Assembly (NCBI GenBank): GCA_018241665.1
Contig: JAFEDK010000042.1
Coordinates: 1 to 33,734, forward strand
Length of the DNA stretch: 33,734 bases
Direction: 5' to 3'
Source: Pseudomonadota bacterium
Lineage (GTDB): Bacteria; Pseudomonadota; Gammaproteobacteria; Burkholderiales; Rhodocyclaceae
The notes below the pieces were generated by a model. That model ran no database searches. It was given only the letters and a program-made list of their open reading frames with translations, and had not been told where the DNA came from. The translations under genes and the position numbers were made by a program. Below, in pieces: positions 1 through 7,634 of the stretch (position 1 is its first letter; every line of letters begins with the position of its first letter).

Positions 1-104
1 ACCATCCACACCGGTTCCAGCACCGGGCTGCGCTGCAGCTTGGCCAGCAGATTCGTGCCGATGTTGCCCGGGCCGATCAGGGCGCATTTGATTTTCTTGG
101 TCAT
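1..104 (-). CDS. mhpF: Acetaldehyde dehydrogenase (acylating), N-terminal part only
   Basis: The first 34 residues of a gene cut by the left edge. The start reads [20 protein letters not shown], the N-terminal NAD-binding Rossmann strand and glycine loop (GPGNIGT) of the CoA-acylating acetaldehyde dehydrogenases MhpF/DmpF/BphJ/HsaG. The family turns acetaldehyde from the MhpE-type aldolase into acetyl-CoA and works as a channelling complex with that aldolase. A GAGAGA ribosome-binding sequence precedes the ATG. It follows mhpD on the same strand after a 134-bp gap, as in many meta-cleavage operons, so mhpE would be expected just outside the window. The symbol follows the mhpB, mhpC and mhpD homologues here; dmpF, bphJ or hsaG would be equally defensible from this fragment. 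Confidence 0.88.
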   Translation of the reverse strand, partial: MTKKIKCALIGPGNIGTNLLAKLQRSPVLEPVWM

Positions 105-238
105 GGGTTTTCTCTCGGTTGGGTGACGGGCATGCCCGTTCTGGTGTTCTGTTCTTGTCTGGGGATGCAGACTGCGCGGCTTCCGCCCAGGGAGTTCAGG
201 GAGGAAGACGGAAACCGCGCAGCTGCAAACTCTTCATG
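105..238 (-). other. mhpD-mhpF spacer with two inverted repeats
   Basis: This 134-bp gap between mhpD and mhpF holds a perfect 14-bp palindrome at 126-139 (ACGGGCATGCCCGT). It also holds a longer inverted repeat: CTGCGCGG at 172-179 pairs with CCGCGCAG at 215-222, extended by TTCC 181-184 with GGAA 210-213. Neither is followed by a T-run, so they do not look like simple intrinsic terminators. They may process or stabilise the message between the two genes (inference). Confidence 0.5.
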
Positions 239-1033
239 TCAGACGAAGCGCACCGAGCAGCCGCCGATGCCGGCGATGGTGAGGCGCAGGTTGTCCCCTG
301 CTGCGACGGGCACCATCGCGCCGAGCGCGCCGGAGAGGATGATCTCGCCCGCTTTCAGCGGAATGCCGAGGCGGCCGAGGGTGTTGGCGAGCCACACCAC
401 GGCGTTCACTGGCGAGGCCATCGTGGCTGCGCCAGCGCCGGTGACGGCCACTTCGCCATTCTTTTCCAGCACCATGCCGCAGTTCACCAGGTCCAGCTCG
501 CGGGGATCGACCAGGCGGGAGCCGAGTACCAGCACGCCGCAGGAGGCGTTGTCCGCCACCGTGTCCTGAATGCGGATCTTCCAGTCCCGGATGCGTGAGT
601 CGACGATCTCGAAGCAGGCCATCACGCCTTCGGTGGCCCGGAGCACGTCGGCTGCCGTCACGCCGGGCCCGATCAGATCCTGCTTGAGCACGAAGGCGAT
701 CTCCCCTTCGGCCTTGGGCTGGATCAGGGTATTGATGGGAATCGGGTCGCCGGTGTTGTAAACCATGGCGTCGGTCAGCTGACCGAAGTCGGGCTGACCG
801 ACGCCCAGCATGTCCATGACGGCGCGGGACGTGACACCGATCTTCTTGCCGATGATCTTTTCGCCATCCCGCAGGCGAAGGGCGATCAGTTTCTGCTGGA
901 TCGCATAGGCGTCTTCGATGCTCAGGGTCGGGTGGCGGTCGGTCAGTGGATTGACGACCGTGCCCTGACGCAGGGCGTCGTAGAGGGTTTCGGCAAGATG
1001 GTCTGTCAGTTCGGGGCTAGTGATGGAATTCAT
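239..1033 (-). CDS. mhpD: 2-hydroxypenta-2,4-dienoate hydratase (2-oxopent-4-enoate hydratase)
   Basis: 264 residues, the usual length of the MhpD/DmpE/BphH/HsaE hydratase family, which adds water to 2-hydroxypentadienoate to give 4-hydroxy-2-oxopentanoate. Family hallmarks are visible: KKIGVTS near residue 75, QPDFG near 95, the metal-binding stretch AEGEIAFVL near 125, SRIRDW near 165 with DTVADNASCG following, and the C-terminal ILSGALGAMVPV. The start at 1033 (MNSITSPELT) is preceded by GAGGAACAAGGA; the 52 codons upstream of it have no family character and are rejected. It lies between the HsaC-type extradiol dioxygenase and mhpF. It would take the C5 product released by MhpC, so it serves the 2,3-dihydroxyphenylpropionate branch. 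Whether the product of the neighbouring HsaC/hydrolase pair also passes through it is unknown. Confidence 0.93.
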   Translation of the reverse strand: MNSITSPELTDHLAETLYDALRQGTVVNPLTDRHPTLSIEDAYAIQQKLIALRLRDGEKIIGKKIGVTSRAVMDMLGVGQPDFGQLTDAMVYNTGDPIPINTLIQPKAEGEIAFVLKQDLIGPGVTAADVLRATEGVMACFEIVDSRIRDWKIRIQDTVADNASCGVLVLGSRLVDPRELDLVNCGMVLEKNGEVAVTGAGAATMASPVNAVVWLANTLGRLGIPLKAGEIILSGALGAMVPVAAGDNLRLTIAGIGGCSVRFV

Positions 1034-1098
1034 TCCTTGTTCCTCAGGGGCTCGGTCAGAGCCCCGCCGGTGTGTTCGCAAGCCGCACTCGGGCCTGC

Positions 1099-1977
1099 CT
1101 ATAGATGCTTGTGTCCCCAGACGCTGGTCACGTCGAAGAGCTTGACGTCGGTGTCGTCGGGGGCCATTTCCAGCCCACCCCAGCCGCATTCGAGCTGCAG
1201 CTTCGACGGTGACTCCACGTAGAACGAGAACATGTTGTCGTTCACGTGGCGCCCGATGGAGCGGGTCTGGCGAAAACCGTGGGCATGGACCCGGTCGAGG
1301 GTCAGCCCGACGTCGTCAATGCGATTGACCTGCAGCATCAGGTGTCCGAGGCGGCGGGGAATGGGCAGGCGGCCGAAGGCCAGGGTGTGATGGCGCGGAT
1401 TGCAGCGCATGAAGATGAAGTCGCCAGCCAGACCACCGTAGTTCTTGGTGGACACGTAGTCGCTGGTGACGAAGCCCATGATTTCGCCGTAGAACTGCTG
1501 TACGCGCAGCGGGTCGTCCACGACCAGCATGAGATGCCCCAATCCCTGCTCTCCGGTCACGAAGCCGCCGTGCCCCACCGCGGCGCAGAAGGGGCGCTGG
1601 GGCTGGAGCAGGCTACCGTAGGAGACTTCCACGTCGATGCCGGAGGGGTCGGTCAGCAGGCACATCTCATACACGCCGCGGGCGGCGCACTCGTCGCGGC
1701 TGGCCATGCGGAAAGGATGGCCAGCCTGCTCCAGGCGGGCGCAGACTTCCTGCAGGCCGGCCCGATCGGCCACTTCCAGGCCGATGACCTTGAGGTCATT
1801 CCTCTCGCCGCGGGAGACCATGATGCGCCACGGGCGGGCGTCGATCCGCAGTTTCAGGCAGTCGGCATTGCTGTCTTCCGCCACTTCACAGCCGAATACG
1901 TCGCTGCCGAAGACGCGCCAGCGCTCCAGGTCGGAGGCCTCGATTTCCACGTAGGCCAGGCGTTTTACCAGACTCAT
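1099..1977 (-). CDS. Type I extradiol ring-cleavage dioxygenase, HsaC/BphC-like
   Basis: 292 residues with two vicinal-oxygen-chelate repeats, the layout of 2,3-dihydroxybiphenyl 1,2-dioxygenase (BphC) and the steroid enzyme HsaC. The catalytic C-terminal domain carries the three expected Fe(II) ligands: His in GLGHLMLVV, His in RLGHLMLQV and Glu in LQLECGWGG. CNPRHHTLAF and GRHVNDNMFSFY are family signatures. The second ATG at 1977 is preferred because GAGGAG lies 8 nt upstream of it but only 2 nt from the ATG at 1983. It lies 12 bp downstream of the lipocalin-like gene. The coumarin route of quinoline degradation already uses the unrelated LigB-type MhpB, so this enzyme is surplus and suggests a second ring-cleavage branch or a second catecholic substrate. 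The substrate cannot be read from sequence. Confidence 0.9.
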   Translation of the reverse strand: MSLVKRLAYVEIEASDLERWRVFGSDVFGCEVAEDSNADCLKLRIDARPWRIMVSRGERNDLKVIGLEVADRAGLQEVCARLEQAGHPFRMASRDECAARGVYEMCLLTDPSGIDVEVSYGSLLQPQRPFCAAVGHGGFVTGEQGLGHLMLVVDDPLRVQQFYGEIMGFVTSDYVSTKNYGGLAGDFIFMRCNPRHHTLAFGRLPIPRRLGHLMLQVNRIDDVGLTLDRVHAHGFRQTRSIGRHVNDNMFSFYVESPSKLQLECGWGGLEMAPDDTDVKLFDVTSVWGHKHL

Positions 1978-1989
1978 CGCCATTGCTCC

Positions 1990-2415
1990 TCAGCGGGTCC
2001 GGCGCCACGTCAGTCGGGCGGTACGGGCTTCGGGCGTGCCTTCTTCCAGGCGGGCGACCAGCATGAGTTCGCCGTTGTCGCCGCGGACGATCTTGCGGCG
2101 TTGCTTGCCCCCCTGCCAGTTCGGAAAGATGGCCAGCTCCACGTGGTGGGTCACGTAATCGCTCTCGAGGGAGTAGGCGCCCGCGTAGGAGAGGTATTCG
2201 TTGTAGGCGGCAGCCTTGTCGGCATCGCTGGCGTCCCACTGGCCGCCGCTGGTGAAGAGCGTGCGCGGCGAGCGGGTCACGAGACAGAACATGGTTCCGT
2301 CGCCGTATTCGATGAAGCCTTCCAGCTTCTCGCCAAAGGGATGGACGACGCGCCCATCGTCGTACTCTTGCGCCCACGACTGGATGTACCAGCGTCCCTT
2401 GATGTCATCGGTCAT
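1990..2415 (-). CDS. Lipocalin-like domain protein
   Basis: 141 residues. The pattern MTDDIKGRWYIQSW, then GFIEYGDGTMFCLV and alternating strands ending in ELMLVARLEEG, resembles the small lipocalin-like proteins grouped as Lipocalin_5 in Pfam (recognition from memory). No signal peptide is visible, so it is probably cytoplasmic. GAGGAG lies 7 nt before the ATG. It sits between the C-C hydrolase and the extradiol dioxygenase genes with short gaps, so it is almost certainly co-transcribed. Its role is unknown: a beta-barrel of this size could bind a hydrophobic intermediate or act as a small isomerase, but no catalytic residues are recognised. Confidence 0.75.
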   Translation of the reverse strand: MTDDIKGRWYIQSWAQEYDDGRVVHPFGEKLEGFIEYGDGTMFCLVTRSPRTLFTSGGQWDASDADKAAAYNEYLSYAGAYSLESDYVTHHVELAIFPNWQGGKQRRKIVRGDNGELMLVARLEEGTPEARTARLTWRRTR

Positions 2416-2463
2416 CGTTCAACTCCTCGTCACCCGTCGCTCAGTGCTTGGGTGGGATTGGAC

Positions 2464-3285
2464 TCATTCGGTCAGGAAGTCGCGCACCAGGCGCGCGAAA
2501 CGTCCGGCATGTTCAATTTGCGTCCAGTGGCCGCAGTGGCCATAAACGTGCAACTGGGCGTTCGGGATCAGTTCGCACAGGCGCAGGGAATTGGCGAGGG
2601 GAATCACCTTGTCTTCGCGGCCGTGGATGATCAGCGTTTCGTGGGGAATCGCCTTGATCGCGTCCTCGGTGCTGGCGAGCGCCTTGACCCAGCACTGGCG
2701 CGGGGCAGGGAACATGGCCGAAAAGGCTTCCTGGGCACCGGGCTGGATGCTGGCCTCGTAGCGGGAGCGCACGATGTCCTCGGTGATGCGGGAGCGGTCG
2801 AAGGCAAAGATGTCCATGATCCGGCGCATGTTGTCCATCGACGGCTCATAGCCCCAGACCGCGTCCAGACCCGGCGTCAGTTCGAAGTCGACGCCGGCTG
2901 CGCCCATCAGCACCAGCCGCCGGACGCGCTCGGGATGCTGGATGGCCAGCATCAGGGCCAGCGCGCCGCCAAAGGAGTTGCCAATGATGTCTGTCCGTTC
3001 CAGGCCAAGGGCATCCATCAGCCCTACCGCCTGGGCCACCCAGCGCTCCGGCGAATACTGCCCTTCCGGAGCGCGGGCGCTGTAGCCGAAGCCCAGCATG
3101 TCGGGCACGATCACCCGGCTGCTCTTGGCCAGTTCCGGCATCGCCAGGCGCCAGTTCACAAAGCCGCTCACGCCCGGGCCGGAGCCGTGGATCATGAGAA
3201 CGGGATGGCCTTCGCCGAGGTCGTGATAATTCGTCCTGACGCCATCGATATCGATGGAAAGACCGATTTCGGGGTTCTGCTGCAT
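2464..3285 (-). CDS. Alpha/beta hydrolase of the meta-cleavage-product (C-C) hydrolase family
   Basis: 273 residues, typical for BphD/HsaD/MhpC-type hydrolases that split the C-C bond of vinylogous 1,5-diketones formed by extradiol cleavage. Visible features are the oxyanion-hole motif HGSGPGVSG (about residue 33), nucleophile elbow GNSFGG (Ser about 106), acid Asp in HGREDKVIP and catalytic His in YGHCGHWTQIEH. The NMRRIMDIFAFD segment is characteristic of the lid region. It stands directly upstream of the lipocalin-like and HsaC-type dioxygenase genes, so the HsaC-type enzyme is its natural partner. It is distinct from the second such hydrolase at 9036 and from MhpC at 24734; three members in one cluster is notable. 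The ribosome-binding site (GAGGA, about 12 nt upstream) is mediocre. Confidence 0.9.
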   Translation of the reverse strand: MQQNPEIGLSIDIDGVRTNYHDLGEGHPVLMIHGSGPGVSGFVNWRLAMPELAKSSRVIVPDMLGFGYSARAPEGQYSPERWVAQAVGLMDALGLERTDIIGNSFGGALALMLAIQHPERVRRLVLMGAAGVDFELTPGLDAVWGYEPSMDNMRRIMDIFAFDRSRITEDIVRSRYEASIQPGAQEAFSAMFPAPRQCWVKALASTEDAIKAIPHETLIIHGREDKVIPLANSLRLCELIPNAQLHVYGHCGHWTQIEHAGRFARLVRDFLTE

Positions 3286-3337
3286 ATTTGCTGAAATCCT
3301 CTAGGGATGCGGGTCCCTGAGCCCGTATCGGGGGACT

Positions 3338-3449
3338 GGCCGGCGCCTGAATGACAGAACGAGAATCCTGTCTCGATGCTGCGCCGGCCGACGCCTTGGG
3401 ATTGAGTGCCCGTTGCGTGCCGATCGATATCGTCGCGTCGGCATGCAAC
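3338..3449 (-). other. Two inverted repeats between oxoO and the downstream hydrolase
   Basis: The 172-bp gap after oxoO holds two hairpin-forming repeats. GTTGCGTGCCGA at 3412-3423 pairs with TCGGCATGCAAC at 3438-3449 (11 of 12 positions), 9 bp past the oxoO stop. Further on, GGCCGGCGC at 3338-3346 pairs perfectly with GCGCCGGCC at 3381-3389. No U-tract follows either stem. They may protect the 3' end of the oxoO message or partly reduce read-through, giving more oxygenase than downstream enzymes (inference). Confidence 0.5.
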
Positions 3450-3457
3450 GGAGGGGC

Positions 3458-4795
3458 TCAGAACTCCACCTTGTCCACCTTGTAGCGCGGCGGCTTGCCG
3501 TCGGCGGTTTCGCGGAAGCGGATGGACGAGGTCTTGGTCGCGCCGTTCACCCCGCGGCCGGGTTTGGCGATGCCGCGGTTCCAGCGGGAACACAGCTTGC
3601 GCCAGGTGATCGGGGACAAGTCGGTGGCCACGAGTTGCTCGTCTTCCCAGCCGGTGCCGTCGGCGTAGAAGTTCTGCATGGCCTCCCGCGCGTAGATGTC
3701 GCAATCATTGAAGCCATGCAGCGCGAGGGGCTTGTACACCCGCTCGAAGCGGTACTTGTACTCGTCCAGCTCCGCGGGTGTCTTGCACACGCGGACGAGC
3801 ACTTCCCAGTATTCGTGGGTGTCGTCGGTGATGGGCACGTTCCACTCGTATTGCACCACGTGCTCTTCGGGCCAGTTCTCCACCATCAGCACACCGGGCA
3901 TCACGATGGACGTGCGGTAGGGACGCGCATTGACGCCCTTCACCTCGACGCCGAGCTCCTTGTTCTCAAGAATGGGCTGCCACTTGTCGGTGAAGAGCCA
4001 CTGCATCATGCCCTTCGGGCCGTTCTCGTCCTCGACCACCGTGATCGCGTCGTCGCCGGTGGGCACGATGCCCAGGGGCAGCACCCACTTCATGGCCTGC
4101 ACGATGCTGCAGTCCTTATGGACCAGGATGTGGGCGTTGTCGAAGCCGTTTTCGATGGCAATGCGCCAGTTGCCGTAGCCGGTACGGTGCATGCCCATTG
4201 CCACGGCGCCTTCGTCCAGCAGGCTGGGGGTGTCCGGCCACAGGGGGTGCGGGAAGCGCTCGTTGCTCTTCGGGAAGCGGAAGGGCAGGTCGTGCTCGAG
4301 CGGCGGCACGTCAGAATCCGGGTAGTCGTCCTCACGCACGAAGACGAAGATCATTCCAGCCACTTCATGCACCGGATAGGTCGTCACGCCGGTGGTGCCG
4401 ATCAGCTTGTCGTCGGGGTTGCCGACGATGGTGGTCAGGCTGCCATCCTTCAGGTCGAAGGTAAAACCGTGGTACCAGCAGGAAATGGTCTTCTTGTCGA
4501 AGCACATCTTCTTTTCAGAGAAGCGCACGCCACGGTGCACGCATTGGTCCTTAAGGGCATATACCTTGCCATCCACCCGGCGCAATGCGATGGGGACGCC
4601 GCAGATCTGAACACCCTGGACCTGGTCTTCCGCCAGCTCCTCGGTGAAAAGGGCGGGATACCAATGGTTGATGAAGCCCCAGGCGGCGTCCTTGTAAGGC
4701 TGGTATTGGCTCTGGGTCTTCTGGTTATTGACACGCTCTTCGCTGATGGTATTCAGTTTCTGGGTGCGCCGACGAATGATGGGTTGCTCCGACAT
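3458..4795 (-). CDS. oxoO: 2-oxo-1,2-dihydroquinoline 8-monooxygenase, Rieske oxygenase component
   Basis: 445 residues. It is an alpha-only Rieske oxygenase of the carbazole dioxygenase (CarAa)/OxoO group. The Rieske cluster ligands are C85-x-H87 and C106-x2-H109 (CVHRG, CWYHG). The mononuclear iron site is in ENGFDNAHILVHKD (His222, His226), with the partner acid around D364-D366 in GFNDCDIYAREAM. The N-terminus MSEQPIIRRR, the stretch KTQSQYQPYKDAAWGFINHW and the C-terminal ITWRKLCSRWNRGIAKPGRG match my recollection of OxoO of Pseudomonas putida 86 very closely. That enzyme hydroxylates C8 of 2-oxoquinoline. No beta-subunit gene is present, as expected for a homotrimeric alpha3 enzyme. The start at 4795 has GGGAGAT upstream; 28 upstream codons are rejected. 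Electrons should come from the reductase at 6591. Confidence 0.92.
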   Translation of the reverse strand: MSEQPIIRRRTQKLNTISEERVNNQKTQSQYQPYKDAAWGFINHWYPALFTEELAEDQVQGVQICGVPIALRRVDGKVYALKDQCVHRGVRFSEKKMCFDKKTISCWYHGFTFDLKDGSLTTIVGNPDDKLIGTTGVTTYPVHEVAGMIFVFVREDDYPDSDVPPLEHDLPFRFPKSNERFPHPLWPDTPSLLDEGAVAMGMHRTGYGNWRIAIENGFDNAHILVHKDCSIVQAMKWVLPLGIVPTGDDAITVVEDENGPKGMMQWLFTDKWQPILENKELGVEVKGVNARPYRTSIVMPGVLMVENWPEEHVVQYEWNVPITDDTHEYWEVLVRVCKTPAELDEYKYRFERVYKPLALHGFNDCDIYAREAMQNFYADGTGWEDEQLVATDLSPITWRKLCSRWNRGIAKPGRGVNGATKTSSIRFRETADGKPPRYKVDKVEF

Positions 4796-4845
4796 CTTGA
4801 TCTCCCGATGACTGATTGAATGAGGTCGTGGTGAATCTGGGAGAC

Positions 4846-4907
4846 ATGGTATTGAGCGGGAATTGATTCGACGCTCCACTTACTGCTCTGCTTATCCCCT
4901 TAGTGCA
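4846..4907 (-). promoter_or_regulatory. XylS-type operator pair and promoter of the oxoO operon
   Basis: Reading the minus strand, TGCACTAAGGGGATA at 4907-4893 fits the XylS box TGCA-N6-GGNTA exactly. A weaker copy, AGCAGTAAGTGGAGC, follows at 4887-4873, exactly 20 bp on. A possible -10 element (AATACC, 4853-4848) lies about 21 nt past the proximal copy and the oxoO ATG is 77 nt past it. The same arrangement recurs at four other promoters in the window. Confidence 0.72.
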
Positions 4908-4976
4908 CGAATGAAATACGGCATTTTCGGGAGCGTCGAATGGACTTCTCTGCAGGGAAAAGCCCCTTGCCCGACC

Positions 4977-5981
4977 TCAGCGGGAAAGGGTCTGCGAAGG
5001 GCTTTCGCCAAAGCGGCGCTTGTAATCGGTGGTGAAATGGCCGAGATGGGTGAACCCCCAGTGATACGCTACGGCCGTTACTGTCGTGTCGGACGGAGAC
5101 AGGCGCTTGAGTTCTTCATTGACCCTGCGCATGCGGACCTCTTTCAGATACAGCATCGGCGAGGTATTCCTGAAACGGCGGAAGCCATTGAAGATGGAAC
5201 GGCTGCTTACTCCCGCGTGTTCTGCCAGGTCGACGATGGTGATCGGCTGGTCGGCATTGTCCTCGATATAGCGCTCTATCCGTTTGACGAAAGCCGGCGC
5301 AATCGAGCGCTCCTCACCCGTCAATTCTTCCGTGTAATTGTGCGGTTGGCAGGTGAGCAGGGTGGCGATGACCGCCTGTTCTACCTGGGCCGCCATGATC
5401 GGGGAGTCGAAGCACTGTTCGTCCAGGGCCAGGGATTCGTAGATCCAGCGCAGAAGTCCGGTCCACCGGCTACCGGCGACGCCATCCAGCATCATGCACG
5501 GCAGGAACTCGATGGGCTGGCGCAGGGCACGGCCCAGGTGCTGGATGCAGCTGCGTTCCAGCACCTCACGTTCGATGCGCACCACCAGCTTTTCGGTATT
5601 GGCCTCGTGATGGATGACAGACGGGGAGGTGGCATTGATGATCGAGCCCACCTTGCCGCTGGAACAGACCGTCTGACCGCCGACATCGATCACTTCGCGT
5701 CCTGTCAGTGGCACCTGGGCCAGATAGAAGGAGTCGAAGCAGCCGGGATCGATATCCACCGCGCCCCCGTAGGTAATGCGTCCGAAGCCCACGTCGCGCA
5801 CCTTGCGGTAGTGCAGTCGTGCGTTGATCGGGCGCAGGCCGTCCAGTTTCTTGAGGCGGCTCTCGCAGAAGGTGCGGACGCCCCACTGGCGCGCTTCTTC
5901 CACACTCTGGGTCTGGAAAAGATGTGCCCCGGCCATGAGCGGAAGTGCGCTCGGCTCCGGTTTATGACCAATAAGTTCCAT
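4977..5981 (-). CDS. oxoS: AraC/XylS-family transcriptional activator, probable OxoS
   Basis: 334 residues: an N-terminal sensor domain of the XylS/AraC-binding-like type (about 1-215) and a C-terminal double helix-turn-helix domain (about 225-334). The first recognition region is TIVDLAEHAGVSSRSIFNGFRRF; the second ends in the XylS-type signature WGFTHLGHFTTDYKRRFGESP. The start at 5981 is chosen because GGAGGAG lies 6 nt upstream; an in-frame ATG at 6011 would add 10 residues but has only a weak AAGAAG site. It lies between oxoO (same strand, about 180 bp downstream) and the divergent oxoR operon. From memory, quinoline genes of P. putida 86 are activated by an AraC/XylS protein named OxoS. 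Operators matching the XylS consensus stand at five promoters here, so this is the obvious regulator. The effector is not known from sequence. Confidence 0.88.
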   Translation of the reverse strand: MELIGHKPEPSALPLMAGAHLFQTQSVEEARQWGVRTFCESRLKKLDGLRPINARLHYRKVRDVGFGRITYGGAVDIDPGCFDSFYLAQVPLTGREVIDVGGQTVCSSGKVGSIINATSPSVIHHEANTEKLVVRIEREVLERSCIQHLGRALRQPIEFLPCMMLDGVAGSRWTGLLRWIYESLALDEQCFDSPIMAAQVEQAVIATLLTCQPHNYTEELTGEERSIAPAFVKRIERYIEDNADQPITIVDLAEHAGVSSRSIFNGFRRFRNTSPMLYLKEVRMRRVNEELKRLSPSDTTVTAVAYHWGFTHLGHFTTDYKRRFGESPSQTLSR

Positions 5982-6011
5982 TTCAGTCTCCTCCATTGGA
6001 ACACTGCTCAT

Positions 6012-6316
6012 GTCTTCTTGTTTTTATGAGCGGAATTGGACATCGCTCTCTTTGGAGTCGTATGTCCGAATTAAGTGCAATGTTGCGCCGCCTTCTTGTT
6101 GTTATTTCTGGCGCGACGAGATTTGAACATTGTCCGAACCAAAAAGCACTCTTGCGGTGCAGCATTTTTTCAATTTGGTGCATCGTCGCATTCCTCTGTC
6201 AGGCATTTTCTGGAGAAAGCCTGAAAAATCAGGCCTTGGCGTCTTTGTGCGTGATTTGAAGAGGCAAGCACCGTGCCGAATTTTGTCTTTCCGGTACTTG
6301 CTGGCGACAAATAAAA
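6012..6316. other. Divergent intergenic region upstream of oxoS
   Basis: About 300 bp of AT-richer DNA between the oxoS start and the operator pair of the oxoR operon. It contains a small hairpin (GCCTGA 6219-6224, AAAA loop, TCAGGC 6229-6234) and no convincing gene. A promoter for oxoS must lie here, but I cannot place -35/-10 boxes with confidence. Confidence 0.4.
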
Positions 6317-6379
6317 GTGCACTTTTTGGATAGTCGGTGCACTTTTTGTATAGCGTTTTTCGGGTGTTTTAAAAATAGG
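6317..6379 (+). promoter_or_regulatory. XylS-type tandem operator and promoter of the oxoR operon
   Basis: Two nearly identical direct repeats, GTGCACTTTTTGGATAG (6317-6333) and GTGCACTTTTTGTATAG (6337-6353), lie 20 bp apart. The first contains a perfect XylS box (TGCA-CTTTTT-GGATA); the second differs by one base (GTATA). This is the strongest pair in the window. A possible -10 (AATAGG, 6374-6379) follows, with its TA 23 nt past the second repeat, so transcription should begin near 6385. The leader to the reductase would then be about 200 nt, much longer than at the other four promoters. Confidence 0.82.
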
Positions 6380-6524
6380 AATTTATTTGCCAATTCCTTT
6401 TCGAAGCACGTTGAAGCTGTCGATTCCAGGAAAAGGGGCGGAGACCCTTCCTAATCGGAAAACTGCACTGCCGGGATAAAGCCTTGCCTGATTGGGAGCG
6501 ACGTTGGCAGGGCGGATTCATAGG

Positions 6525-6566
6525 ATGCATTCCATGCGCGGTTCGTCGCGCACTCCACGAGTGTGA
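6525..6566 (+). other. Possible 13-codon leader ORF before oxoR
   Basis: Inside the long oxoR leader, an ATG at 6525 opens MHSMRGSSRTPRV and stops at TGA 6564-6566, directly followed by the most upstream in-frame ATG of oxoR (6567). None of the three candidate oxoR starts (6567, 6576, 6591) has a good ribosome-binding site, so translational coupling from this mini-ORF is conceivable. A 13-codon ORF can easily arise by chance. Confidence 0.2.
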
Positions 6567-6590
6567 ATGCAAGCCATGGAATCCAGCCTC

Positions 6591-7619
6591 ATGAACGATC
6601 AAACGCACCAAATCACGCTGCGCTTCGCTGACGGCGCGACTCATACGGTCCACTCGGAAAGTGGCCGCTCCGTCCTCGATGTCGCCCTCCAGGCGGGAGC
6701 GCCCCTGATACATCAGTGCCATTCGGGCAGCTGCTCGAGCTGCATTGCGACCCTGTGCGAGGGCAATGCCGCCACCCAGCCCGGTGCAACGCCCAGTCTG
6801 CTGAGCAGCGAATACGCTGCCGGACAGCGCTTGCTATGCGTGACCCAGGCACATACCGACTGTGTGTTCGAACTGCCCTACACCAGCACGGCAGGCCAGA
6901 GCACGCCGGTGATCGCCAATGCCTTCGTGAATGAGGTCGAACGCATAGCCTCCAATGTGATCCGCCTCAATCTGGAGTTGGCCGAAGGGGATTGGCTCGA
7001 TTTCCGTCCTGGCCAGTACCTGCAGCTCGAGGTTCCGGGTAGCGGGGTTGCGCGCAGCTATTCCCCGTCGAGCATTGCCGCAGACCTGCCGCGGCTGGAA
7101 CTGCTTGTGCGCCTGCTACCCGGCGGCGCGATGTCCACCTGGCTGCAGGAGTGCGCCCGGCCGGATGACGTGGTCAAGCTGCACGGCCCGTACGGCGCAT
7201 TCTTCCTGCGCGAGGAGCACCGACGTGCCAAGCACATCTTCGTGGCCGGAGGCACGGGCCTCGCTCCGGTGCTGTCGATGATCGACGGCATTCGCCAGTG
7301 GGGCGGACGCAAGCCCCAGATGCTCCTCAATTTCGGTTGCGCCACACCGGACGCCCTGTTCTGTCTCGATGAACTTGAGCTGCGCCGCCAATGGCTGCCA
7401 ACCCTCGAGACCCGGGTCACCGTTGATCGCGGGGCGGAAGGCGAGCTGCTGTCCGGCAGCCCCGTATCAGCCCTGCGGGAGGGCGACGTCACTGGCCCCG
7501 ACACCGTGGCCTACCTGTGCGGCCCCCAGCCGATGATCGATGCCGCCACCCTGCGCCTGATCGCGTTGGGCATGTCGCCCGAACACATCTACAGCGAGCA
7601 GTTCGTCGCCAGCCACTAA
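6591..7619 (+). CDS. oxoR: Oxygenase reductase component: [2Fe-2S] ferredoxin, FAD and NAD domains
   Basis: 342 residues from the ATG at 6591; starts at 6567 or 6576 would add 8 or 5 residues. Domain order is that of BenC/OxoR-type reductases. An N-terminal plant-type ferredoxin has the cluster pattern CHSGSCSSC (C-x4-C-x2-C) and a fourth Cys in RLLCVTQ. An FAD-binding barrel follows with the signature RSYSPSS. The NAD(P)-binding domain contains GGTGLAPVLSM and ends with CGPQPMIDAA and a short SEQF tail. It transfers electrons from NADH to the Rieske oxygenase. It is the only electron-transfer gene in the window, and because it has its own ferredoxin domain no separate ferredoxin is needed, as reported for OxoO/OxoR. 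It is the first gene of the plus-strand operon, whose next gene starts 15 bp downstream. No clear Shine-Dalgarno sequence precedes any candidate start. Confidence 0.92.
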   Translation: MNDQTHQITLRFADGATHTVHSESGRSVLDVALQAGAPLIHQCHSGSCSSCIATLCEGNAATQPGATPSLLSSEYAAGQRLLCVTQAHTDCVFELPYTSTAGQSTPVIANAFVNEVERIASNVIRLNLELAEGDWLDFRPGQYLQLEVPGSGVARSYSPSSIAADLPRLELLVRLLPGGAMSTWLQECARPDDVVKLHGPYGAFFLREEHRRAKHIFVAGGTGLAPVLSMIDGIRQWGGRKPQMLLNFGCATPDALFCLDELELRRQWLPTLETRVTVDRGAEGELLSGSPVSALREGDVTGPDTVAYLCGPQPMIDAATLRLIALGMSPEHIYSEQFVASH

Positions 7620-7634
7620 GCGGAGAGAAACACC

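Noticed and set aside
6219-6234. Small hairpin GCCTGA-AAAA-TCAGGC upstream of oxoS as a terminator
   Set aside because: Only a 6-bp stem without a T-run, and no gene ends nearby on either strand.
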